Below, in pieces: positions 22,201 to 32,079 of a stretch of DNA of 64,000 bases. Origin of the DNA: Trichopria drosophilae (taxonomy: Eukaryota > Arthropoda > Insecta > Hymenoptera > Diapriidae). Below the pieces are notes generated by a model. The model searched no databases and was not told where the DNA came from. It saw nothing but the letters and a program-made list of their open reading frames with translations. The position numbers and the translations under genes were made by a program. Each line of letters starts with the position of its first letter. The first letter of the stretch is position 1. The stretch lies in the NCBI GenBank assembly GCA_030407085.1, contig CM059584.1, positions 133,042,001 through 133,106,000 on the forward strand, written 5' to 3'.

Positions 22201-23670
22201 ATTACGGATTTCTTCGGGAATTCTTCATATAATATCATGCAATTATATCCATGCCTTATTAAAGCTTCGACAATTCATGTGTCATATTCAATATAAATCA
22301 TTCCCATGAAATTGCAGGCAGTAATTTTAAATCATTTTTCGATAATCATTTGTCGCTTAAGATGGCTTCAATTACTGCTGAAATTTGTAAGGTTATCAAC
22401 TCGTTAAATTTAGTTTTTTATTCTTATTATAATTATACGTTAACTTCAGTCAAACCAAATCAAAACGTAACTAGACTATTTTAAAAAAATCATGTATAAA
22501 ATGTTTACATTTTTTTATATCGTTACTTTAGCATTTTACTATCACTCGAAAATTTTCAAATTGAATGTTGAATTTTTTAAATTTATATATTTATTATTGT
22601 TTTGACTTAACTGAATTGTAAATCAAGGAAGTAGGTTATCTTATCTCAAAATCTAAGAACTATTTAAGCATCACTTCTATAACAATATCCTTGAAAATAA
22701 TAAAGTTAATTCAAAATCGATAGTTTCAGTTTAAATTGCAAAAAGTTCGTTTCTAATTTGTGAACCAATATCGTTTAAAACTAGTCGATTTAATTAGTTT
22801 ATACATGTACACGATTATTTCAGAAATGAGAAATATTAATTATTGATTTATTTGTTGATTTATTCTGTAAAATTGTTTTAAAATAAATTCTATAATTTTA
22901 TTTAAATATTAAAAATGCCATAAGAAATTGAAAATAAAAATCTACTACATAAAATTTACTGAAATAATAGCACAGATTAACATCATTGTAAAATTATAAA
23001 CTATAACTTTATTCTAAACTATCACAATCTTTCATTACTTTTGTTCAAAAATGAAACCGCGACAAATTATATATGATTATTGGAGAAAAACATGGATTTT
23101 TCAACTTTAAATCGCCATTTTGGATCATTTCACATATATTTTCAAAATATTACTATGCATATTTTAAAGTCCATGTCTCAAGAACATGATTTCACTACTT
23201 CTAATAAGAATTTAGAAATGAGTTCAAAGTGAAAAAGCGAGATAAAAAAAAGTTCATGTCCTAGCTTGACAGCGTTCCAGTCCGGCATAATTCGGGCACA
23301 AGTGGATTAAAGCAATTTCGGTTGAAATTTATATGCTCCAGTACATTTTTTAAATTGTACAACAAATTTGTATGTTTTTATTTCCATGCAGTAAAAAGGT
23401 AAGAAAAAAAATCATGTTATTCTCTTGAAACTCGAAAATGAATATATTCGTCACATGAAGCATAAAGATTTAGATTTCGGTGTTTAAATCGAAGAACACT
23501 CTGAACCTAACGCATTGTACTAAATTTCGGTATATACCATACAAAAACAGGTTTCAAATCTCTTCCGTGAATAGACCTATTGTGAAATTCTAAGAAGGTA
23601 TTTTTGCACGTCCATGAATTATAAAACAGTATCCAAATGAATCAATTTCTGAAACTTCGTTATAAATTTG
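19239..23670. other. nuf-like intron, AT-rich, no gene seen
   Basis: No exon was recognised. Sequences at 19905-20020 and 20215-20345 share phrases ('gtttgtttctttatct', 'cgtcga…acttttga…ttcaaaatgtg…atgtta'), suggesting an old direct duplication of about 330 bp. Open frames here are Phe/Lys-rich by composition only. Confidence 0.5.
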
Positions 23671-24508
23671 CAGGGTGACCCACAACAAAAAAGTTTAATA
23701 CCGAAATTTGATATTAAACTTTAAAATTGTAGAATTTCAGTAACGAACCTTTAAATTTGAGAAAAAACTCACTTCTTTTGTAATAACTACTTCAGTTTTT
23801 AAGCTCTTTCAATGAATGAAGGCTCATTTTCAATCACTACAATTGGTCTCTGTGTAATTTTTACCTACAATGAATATATCTCTTGATATAGCCCAAAAAA
23901 TGCAGAAAAATACCGATTTATTCCGTTTTTTACGTCTAACTCGTTTTGCACAACGTTTACGTGAAAATCAAGTAGAAAAAAGTTGCAGAGCTTGAAAAAA
24001 CAAAGAATTTTACTCCTTGTACGTTACGTTTAGATAAAAATTAAATTCACAGAGATTCTCCTAATGTCGTCACGAGCACCATCATTCCAAAATCGATTTT
24101 TCGGCAATTCTGTGATACTTAAGTGCTCTCTGTGTGATGAATTTTCATCAAAACGTAACGTACAAGAGGTCAAATTAATTGTTTTTTCACGCTCTATAAG
24201 TTCTATAAATGTAACTTTCGAGTAGCTTATTAGCGAAACGAGGTAGACGTGAAAAACCGAATAAATCGGTATTTTCAGCCTTGTTGGGGATGTAACAGGA
24301 GATATATTCATTGTAGGTCAAAATTACTCAGATATCAATTGTAAGGGTTAAAAAAATCTTTAAAATGAGCCTTTATTCGTTGAAATAACTTAAAAACTAA
24401 CGGAGTTCTTGCAAAAAAAAAGATTTTTTTCACAAATTCAATGGTTTGGTTTTCAAATTCTATATTTGGGATACAATTTCGGTATTTTTTGTTGTGGGAC
24501 ACTCTGTA
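23671..24508. mobile_element. 0.84-kb foldback element with CAGGGTGACCCACAACAAAAA ends
   Basis: The outer ends are an imperfect inverted repeat: 'cagggtgacccacaacaaaa' at 23671 and the reverse complement of 'acagagtgtcccacaacaaa' ending at 24508. The inverted similarity continues inward through 'aaggctcatttt', 'gacctacaatgaatatatctc' and 'accgatttattc', so the arms span roughly 350 bp each. The 93-codon open frame at 24030-24311 lies in the arm and centre and is not a gene. Confidence 0.75.
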
Positions 24509-25289
24509 TAGCCCTCAAGGTTAATTATTGTACTAATATTGAATATTTGCTGAAGTATCATTACTGGTATAGAACATAAATTATGGAATCTCTGCATGCA
24601 GCATCCATCAATGCAAATTCAAGACGTAATTCTTTAAGTACATGCACTTTAGTAGAAACACTGTGATTAACAAATGCTCTTTGGGGTTATTTCCTTTTCT
24701 CTCATATGTTATTATTTTATAATTCCATCAAAGCAGACATATAAACAAACTGTACCGGCCATGAAAATGAAAATTAGAAAGGGAGTCCTGCACTGTTCTT
24801 AATTCAGGTTGTTATGGGAGCGGTCTTAAATTCAATTCATTCTCGTCTGTAAACTGATTGAAGGTTACGCGTAATTTGCGTAATCTGATTGTTCCCGCAT
24901 TCTTACGTTCACACGATTCATGGTCATTAACTAAACTATACCTGTTATAATGCGTAACGTTTTAATTTACATCCATTACAATTACGTTAGAGAAGACGAT
25001 GACCGCTTGTAGTTTGGTGATCTCGTCACATTTTAAAAAATTTTTGTCATTATGCAACAAATTTGATTATTTTCATTCAAGGACTTTTTTTTGTGAATTT
25101 TTAAAATTTATTTTTGCAAAATTTCGAGGTTAGGTTAATAATTGCTGAATTATGCAACTATTTAAGATACTCTGTCGAATTAGTGTTACGTACTTTTGAA
25201 TATTCCATATACGAAATTTAAAATTCGCATATTTTACAATGCCATCGTTTTCCGATAGATGGCTACATCTCAGTTCTCGCTTGGAATAT
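24509..25289. other. nuf-like intron, no gene seen
   Basis: AT-rich sequence without recognised features. Confidence 0.5.
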
Positions 25290-28028
25290 CGAAATATAAC
25301 GATACCGGACTACCTTTGAACCCTGTCACATTACATTCTCAATTATTTCGTCTTTGTATGGTCTAGTGGAATTAATTTTGTTATGAATGTTTATTATTTT
25401 CGACATTTTAATCGCTCATTTATTTTTTATGTCGTGTGTTATATATAATTTAATAAATTTTATAAAGTTTGACGAATTAAATATCACCTTTTGTTAATAT
25501 CGTTAATTTTCCTATTAATAGTTTGATATATACTTTAAATGCCAGTTTATGTAATAAGCATATGCCCGAAATAAAAAGCAAAACTATTTAGTATCTGTGC
25601 AATGTGTAACATGAACCTGTCGCGAGTAGCGACCGCATCTCTTGATTGTAAAAATTCGTAAATTCAGGCTATGAAAATCCCTTTTAGATATTGACTGTTT
25701 TAATTTTTTTGTACATTTATTTAAATATTGACACAATCGAATGAACAACTCCAGGAGTTTCTTATAGATGAAATTATTAACTGTTGATTAGTTGGATTTA
25801 ACCCTTTAAGCACCAAATTACCTGAATTTAACGTGAAGTTTGACAGTAATTTTTAGTAGCATACTGCAGTGAATAATATTTTGGAATTAATGTTTTTTAT
25901 TTCCCAAATCCTACTCTTTCGAATTGTGCATCGAAGAATGCCGGAAATTTAAAACTAAAAAAATTATGAGCATTTATTTAACAAAAATCAGGAATTTTTT
26001 AGTTTTTTTTTCATTTATTGCTATTTTTATATCATATCCCGCATTAGAATGCCCTAGATATTTATAAATATCACGTCAAGAATGTTTAGCCCAGAAGATA
26101 GAACTATTGTAAAAAAATAAAATTCAAAATGGCGGCTGAAAAATGCCTACGAATATCTATTTGTTCAGAATCATAATCGCAAGTATTGACCGGAATGAAA
26201 TCACAGCAAACTTGGTACCCGGCGGTTTTTGGGGTCGTTGAGTCCAAATCTGATGTTAGTTTACAAAAATTCAAATTTATGTAGAAAAGTTAAAAAATTT
26301 ATTGTTCACGAAGGAAAATTTTAAAAAGATCATAGAAAATCTTAATCGCATTAAGCTAGTATAGTCTGACATTTTTGGACTCATCAGTTTAAAATAATGT
26401 GCATTTGGTAGAAAAATATTTTTTTATTGTTTAAAATGCTTCATCGTTTCAATTTAACAAAAATTGTTTTTTTAATAAATGTAAATTATTATAATTATGC
26501 AGACGAGTTTCCAAGTTTGTTCTAAAAACGTTTGAAATGAAAAAGTATGATTATTGAAAATTCATAATAAAACAATTAATTTGAAAAATTTCAACGAAAA
26601 TTAACAAATTGAGAAAGTCAAAATTAGCGATAAAAAATGCGCAGTTATACCAAGTCAAATAAGGAAAAGAGTTAAAGCGAGTATTGACTTCATTGCATTG
26701 GAAATCGATAGTAAAAGTTACTAGCATTCCTCGCTAACGTTTCATTCATTTAGAAATTCTTTAAATTCATGTCTACTCAAATAACGAAAATGAAATGTTT
26801 TTTACTGGAAAAAGGACAACAGAAAGATTTTCTTGAAGGAGCTGTAAAAACTTTTATGTTCGAGGGTAAGTTACAAATGTAGCAAGTTTTCTCCGACACT
26901 TGATACCCAGATACTACTGCAATTGACACCGAGAGAAATAGTAACAACGCAACATATAAAAAATTGTCGTCCATATCGTTAATTTCATATGTGAAAACTT
27001 TTATTTTATGATATTAGTTTTTGAAAATTGGAAATGGAATATTTAATATGAGGGAAAATACTGTAAAAATTAACTCGTTATGGAATGAAAATTGAGCCCC
27101 TCTAGTGAGACTGAAATTTCCCTTCAGACAGAGCAAGTTTTCACACGTTAAGAGTCGTAATTCATAATTTCGACAAAGGCTCAGTTTAAAGAGTCATTTT
27201 TTCACCGCATGAGTTCGGTCATAATGTTTTTACTTCTAAATTTCCAGCATTTGATACACCATTCGAAAGAGCAGGATTTCGAGCAGGATTTGTGCAATAA
27301 AAAACGTCAATTCCAAAATATTTTTCACTACATTATGCTACTAAAAATTACTATCAAAATTCACGTTAAATTCAGGTACATTTGGTGCTTAAAGGGTTAA
27401 ATCCAACTAATCAACAGTTAATAATTTCATATATAAGAAACTTCTACAGTTGTTTATTACATTATGTCATATTTAAATAAATATAACAAAAATAAAACAG
27501 TCAATATCGAAAATGGATTTTCATAGCTTGAATTTACGAATTTTAAAAATCAAGACATGCGGTCGCTTCTCGCGCCAGGTTGATGTTACACATTGTAAAT
27601 ACACTAAATAGTTTTGCTTTTTATTTCGGACATATGCTTATTATATAAACTTTATAAAATTTATTAAATTATATATAACGCACAACATTCAAAATAAATC
27701 AGCGTTTAAAACGTCGACGTGTTCGTGTAAAATATAAAAAAAAATATTTTTAACACTTTGATCATCTCGAAAGGTAATTGTCAATGATTTTTCGTTTTGA
27801 CAAAATTTTCGGTTATTTCTAACAAAAATTGGAATACATTTTTTCCATATTTACAATATTGGCAGTAGATATGTTAAAAATTTATAGATTAGTTACTATA
27901 AATTATTGTGACTGTTTTGAAGAACAATAATAATTATTCATAAAAGAATTAATTCCACTGGAAGACATAAAGAAATTGGAAATGTCATGTGACAAAGTTC
28001 AAAAGTAGTTCGGTGTCGTTATATTTGG
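25290..28028. mobile_element. 2.7-kb long inverted repeat with piggyBac-like internal ends
   Basis: The left arm (about 25290-25975) is the diverged reverse complement of the right arm (about 27200-28028). Matching landmarks are 'aatataacgataccgg' / 'cggtgtcgttatattt', 'aagcatatgcccgaaataaaaagc' and its complement at 27617-27641, and 'tcgcgagtagcgaccgcat' and its complement near 27555-27578. Inside each arm lies TTAACCCTTTAAGCACCAAA (25799; complement ending 27401), which looks like a TTAA target site plus piggyBac-type terminus. No transposase frame was seen; the roughly 1.2-kb centre is largely non-coding apart from the signal-peptide frame at 26777-26974. Confidence 0.8.
26777..26974 (-). 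CDS. Possible first exon of a small secreted Cys-rich (Ly6-like) protein
   Basis: ATG at 26974 opens a typical signal peptide (MDDNFLYVALLLFLSVSIAV, then VSG), followed by YQVSEKTCYICNLPSN. C-Y-x-C right after a signal peptide is how many Ly6/uPAR-domain proteins begin, but the other eight or so cysteines of the fold are not present in this frame, which runs to a stop after 65 codons. A first exon with a donor soon after CYIC is possible; downstream exons were not found. The frame lies in the single-copy centre of the long inverted repeat, so it may be captured host sequence or chance. Confidence 0.3.
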   Translation of the reverse strand: MDDNFLYVALLLFLSVSIAVVSGYQVSEKTCYICNLPSNIKVFTAPSRKSFCCPFSSKKHFIFVI

Positions 28029-28730
28029 TGTCCTTTGATTTTTTTAACTGCCTATAATTATTAATCGAAAAAGATATTTTCTTTATCAATGAAGGTGATT
28101 AAATATAAATGTATGATTTACTATAATTTTGTGCTAACCCATTAATACTTTAATTCTATTATTTTACTCCGATAAATTCTAAGATTTACAATACGCATTG
28201 TAAAGTTTACATTGAGTATTGTAATATTTACGATACATATTGTATCAGTTACATTAATTATTGTAAATATTGCAATGAGTATTGTAAATCTTAATACGTA
28301 TTTTTGACGAAAAAAATGGGAAAAAAGGTGATAAAAAAATGATAAAAGCCTTGTCGATTAATTTCGGGGGTGCTCTTTCGAATGGAGCAGTTAAAATACG
28401 TTAAATACTATGTGAAAGTCTAATGAAATTTGGCAAATATATTTTGACAAAAAAACATTATTTTTGCAGTAATTATAATTTAATTTCATATTTTTTACAA
28501 TAGAATTGAATTATTATCATAAAAAATCCACTCCATATTGGATTCGTTATTATGAATTTTAAAAATCTGTCAGTATTTTTATGTTCATCCACCCCAAAAC
28601 CCCCAAGTAATAAATTTTATGCAAATTCAAACACTTACGACAAATATACCCGCTATATTGTATCCGCCATTTTTAATTTTAAATAACCGTAACAGGATTT
28701 TCGTTAATTTAGTATGAAACAAATATTTTG
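28029..28730. other. nuf-like intron with clustered short palindromes
   Basis: At 28180-28300 the words 'tttacaata' and 'tattgtaaa' recur about eight times in both orientations over 120 bp. A dispersed 'tccgccatttttaatttt' copy lies near 28666. No gene was found. Confidence 0.5.
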
Positions 28731-28880
28731 CTAAAAAACCGACAGTCATAACCCGACAATCATATAACCTACAGGTAAAAACCCGGTACAAAAAATAGAC
28801 ACGTTGACAAGCAGCTAGTCATTTTTTGAAGTGTCGGTTTTTTAACCTGTCGGCTTTTTGATTAGTCGGTTTTTTGATCC
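28731..28880. mobile_element. Short foldback element with AAAAAACCGACA ends
   Basis: The left half carries 'aaaaaaccgacagtcataacccgacaatca' and the right half repeats its complement three times: 'gtcggttttttaacctgtcggctttttgattagtcggttttttga'. A longer relative lies at 56049-56262 with the same interior phrase ('cgacaagc…gcagtaatttttggaagtgtcgg'), so this is a family. The repeated terminal word, rather than a single terminal inverted repeat, is its hallmark. Confidence 0.75.
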
Positions 28881-29236
28881 ACCACTCATTAACATGCACA
28901 TATTAAAGTTTCAAGTTTAGTTTTACACGATTACATTGTTCGAAAAATCTTATACAAGACTCTATAAATTCAGTTAATTTTACGTCATATATGCCGGCTT
29001 ACAAATGTATTAGGACCTTTTTGTACATAAAATACAGCCGTTGAAAGTTGTTGTGAAATAATGTCGATTTCTGATTTAATGGATTAAAATTATTGACACT
29101 GCATAAAATGTTTTGATTTAGGTATCACGGAAGTATGTATTTTGTGATATGAGGATCAAATTTAAAAAAAAAACTTTAATTGTGAAGAATAAAAATTGTT
29201 GACACTCATTGCCAAAAAGACAACTTTATGACATAC
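28881..29236. other. nuf-like intron next to the donor of the upstream exon
   Basis: No feature recognised. Confidence 0.5.
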
Positions 29237-29432
29237 CTTGGTAACAATCGTCCAGGCGGGCCGTGCAGCGCGGCTCCGTTAGCGCCGGCTACGACGTTCG
29301 CGTCCTCGCTGCTGTCACTCTGTAAACCTGGCGAACGGGAACTCACCATTCTCTGGTGGCTCTGGTGGTTCTGGTAACTCTGCGATGCGTTCTTTACAGC
29401 TTTAACCCCCTCTTTTCGCCTGGATACTGTGC
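29237..29432 (-). CDS. nuf: Rab11-FIP3/4 (nuclear fallout)-like protein, upstream exon
   Basis: The 3' end is firm: TTACCAAG|gtatgt is a good donor and leaves two bases that join the exon at 12485 in phase (…GRLLP-S-SSAWG…). The protein contains QRMVSSRSPGLQSDSSEDAN, an Ala/Gly-rich stretch and GPPGRLLP. The 5' edge is less certain. An acceptor at ttcgcag (29433-29435) gives 64 full codons and fits the phase of the candidate exon at 29483-29536. Alternatively this is the first coding exon and translation starts at the in-frame ATG of QRMVSS, since a stop lies just upstream of the open frame. The GC content is well above that of the intron. Confidence 0.65.
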
Positions 29433-29482
29433 CTGCGAATAGTCTATCTCTCTTTGTCGTCGTATAGTCGTCTTTCACTCAC

Positions 29483-29536
29483 TTCCAGGCAATACCGGTG
29501 CTGCTATCAACTGTCTCTTCGATGGCTGATCCGACT
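29483..29536 (-). CDS. nuf: Candidate 54-nt exon upstream in the nuf-like gene
   Basis: A long pyrimidine tract and acceptor (ctttgtctttctcattctag) and a consensus donor (GGAA|gtgagt) enclose 54 nt. In one frame it reads SDQPSKRQLIAAPVLPG, and the single base left over joins the next exon in phase. The implied intron is only 50 bp (29433-29482), at the lower limit for insects. A stop lies immediately upstream of the acceptor in this frame, so an earlier coding exon would be required, and none was found. It could also be untranslated leader. Confidence 0.35.
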
Positions 29537-30330
29537 CTAGAATGAGAAAGACAAAGAGTGAGAAAGTCGGTGAGAAAATAGCAATACGATGAATCAGGTC
29601 TGAGAATGCCGGAGAGGCTGCGCCAGTAGAGAAGAGAGTCGAGGACGAATTCTCCTCTCACACAAAATGGGCGTTCTTCGTCTTGGACAAGCGTCCATGA
29701 GACTCCTTTGATTGTATGAGATGTATTTACATGCAACATGCAGATTAAAATAACAATGATTACGGCAATCTCCGACCTGAGTTAACAGCAATTGTTTACT
29801 TTAGTTACATTCAGAAGCTATTCGTCTTCAAAAAGAATTTCGAAATATCTAGGGATACTAAAAGTGACGCGAAACCAGGGACACTCCCTATGTATCGCAA
29901 GGAAAATGCGTGACGCCCTTATTGTAGTCAACACGGTGCCGCCCATGTCTTCTAGACGCCTCCCACTCCCTGCCGGTAATACCGAACGCATGCGAGAAGC
30001 GTCGAGAATCCCCGACCGAGTTGCCCGACAACGCGGTCTTGTTCCGTACTGTGCTTTAAATAAGTATATTGTAGTTTTGAAATAAAACAAGAGAATTTGT
30101 AAGTTGCATTTTATATCAGAATTTTATTTTAGAAATAATAAGGATATAAATAATGCCAAACAATTATTAAATCTTAAAATCAAATAATTTAAAATTAACA
30201 AGTACAGTTGCTAATATTTGAGTTTACCGCTCTCTGTATTCAAATGGAGGTGGTGACGGGAATACAGACGATACCCGCGCCAATGAGCCAGTGCGATCCT
30301 GCGCCTCAATAAGAGTACACGAAAAAGTTG
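29537..30330 (-). promoter_or_regulatory. GC-rich promoter-like zone upstream of the nuf-like gene
   Basis: GC and CpG content rise sharply compared with the surrounding AT-rich DNA. On the minus strand there is a TATA-like word (tatttaaag, near 30055-30064), about 30 nt before a CG-rich stretch (gaccgcgttgtcgggcaact) that could hold the start site. Short ATG frames follow (57 codons from about 29991), but none ends at a donor that fits the next exon, so they may be leader ORFs. A possible alternative start zone with CCAAT and GC-rich sequence lies at 30235-30305. The promoter assignment is inferred from composition and position. Confidence 0.4.
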
Positions 30331-32079
30331 TGAGTGTCACCCATGCACAGAACTAATTAAAGGGTTTTTGGTAATCGGAAACTTTTGTGATTAAATTTAG
30401 TCATCCATGTTATTGCGATTTATGGAAATTACGTGGGTTTTACGAAGAAAACGATTGACACATATTGCAGGAACATGCAAACGCACGTCATCCAGGTACA
30501 TCGCACCCACTTGCGACGTTTCCATTCTTTTCTACCTTTCTTCGACCTCGACTCTTTTCTCGTGTTAATGTGGGCGTAACTTCCTAAATAGTTAGAAATT
30601 ACCAACGTGGTCAGATATTCTAGTATAGACTATCCTTGCTACACAGTACGCAACAGCATTACATCATCTCTTTTTCGTGATCGCATAAATTCACCATTGC
30701 TGAGTTTTTAAACCTTCATAGTTTTCTTTACATGAACAATTTTCGAAATTTAAAATGGCAGATACAAAATGGTGGACCGAATACGTAACAAATTATTCGA
30801 TGGAAATGAAACCGCTGAATCGGGTTTGACAGTCGACGATTCCGTATATGACCTCAGGTTCTCGAAATTCAAAATGGCGGGGCCAAAATGGATTCTGATT
30901 ACGAATTTGAAGTCTGATTTTCTAAAACATTTTAAAGAACAGTAACAAAACTTGTCAATTTAGTGTACTTGATGGCGTTTAATCTCGCCTCTAAAATTAC
31001 CCCCCCCCCCCCCCCCCTAGGTGCTTCAATATTATGTACGTTTTATTTTAAATGAGAAAATTTATTTTCTTGAAATAAAAATGCTTTTTTAAATTGTAGA
31101 TAATAAAATGTTTTAAACTTTAAAATCATCCAATTATGCTGTGAATCTATCAAATAAATCAAGATCTGTACAAGGACTAACTTTAGAACATATACATTGA
31201 AATTTAGTATAATATAAGTAAAATAATCGTATAAAGGCAAATGACTGGATATATATTCTGTCCGAGTGTCTTAAGCACTTCTTATAAATATTTCTAAATA
31301 TCTTAACACAAACTGAATAAGAACAGAAAAGTTGAGCCTTAAAAGTTATATTTTCAAATACTTCTAAATGTGGATTTGACACTTTTTATAGTTTCTTCGG
31401 ACCCACTAGCACATATAATAAAAGAACACACACGCGTAATACATAATTGTCAGCTGATGTCCAAAGTGAAACACTTTGAAATATGAAACGTGAAACATGC
31501 GTGATATTGCCGATGGTGGGGAACACTTGTCTAAAGAAAAGTTAATACTAAGAAGAGCCTAAGAGCTAATATTGAGAAGGCTAGTATTAGGAAGGGGCCA
31601 CCGTAACTTGTCCATGTCCTAACAGTTTGATTCCAATTAATTTAATTAAATATAGTAATATATAAGTATAGTATAATCGTATAGTAACTATGTAAAAATG
31701 TACTGCCACATAAACAATAGATTTTGGACACTGAAGACTGGACAGTGCACGTTTTAATATGACCTCTGATGGGAATGATCCAAAATGGGTACAGCCCTAC
31801 CCTAGTTTTCCTAATATATGAAAGGAAATTTACCTGAAAACTACATAATCTGTATGTCAATTTTCAGACAATCAATGCACATTTAGGTTATGCATCGAGG
31901 ATGAGCTGCAACTAAGATTCCAGTCACTTTCAAACTTATAAAAATGTGGCTTAAAATTAATTTCTTTAAGACAACACAACATGTCAAAAATCCGATCAAA
32001 AGTGATTCAAATTAAGGCAACCGTTTTTGCGGTGAAATATTTTATTTAAATTTTTTAATAAGAATACGGCATTTATAAA
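30331..32079. other. Intergenic sequence with dispersed repeats and a C-tract
   Basis: No gene was found. Copies of the dispersed repeat ('aaaatggcagatacaaaatggtgga' near 30753, 'tcaaaatggcggggccaaaatgg' near 30868) lie here, and an 18-base run of C at 31000-31017. The open frames between 31043 and 31860 are AT-driven and lack splice support. Confidence 0.5.
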
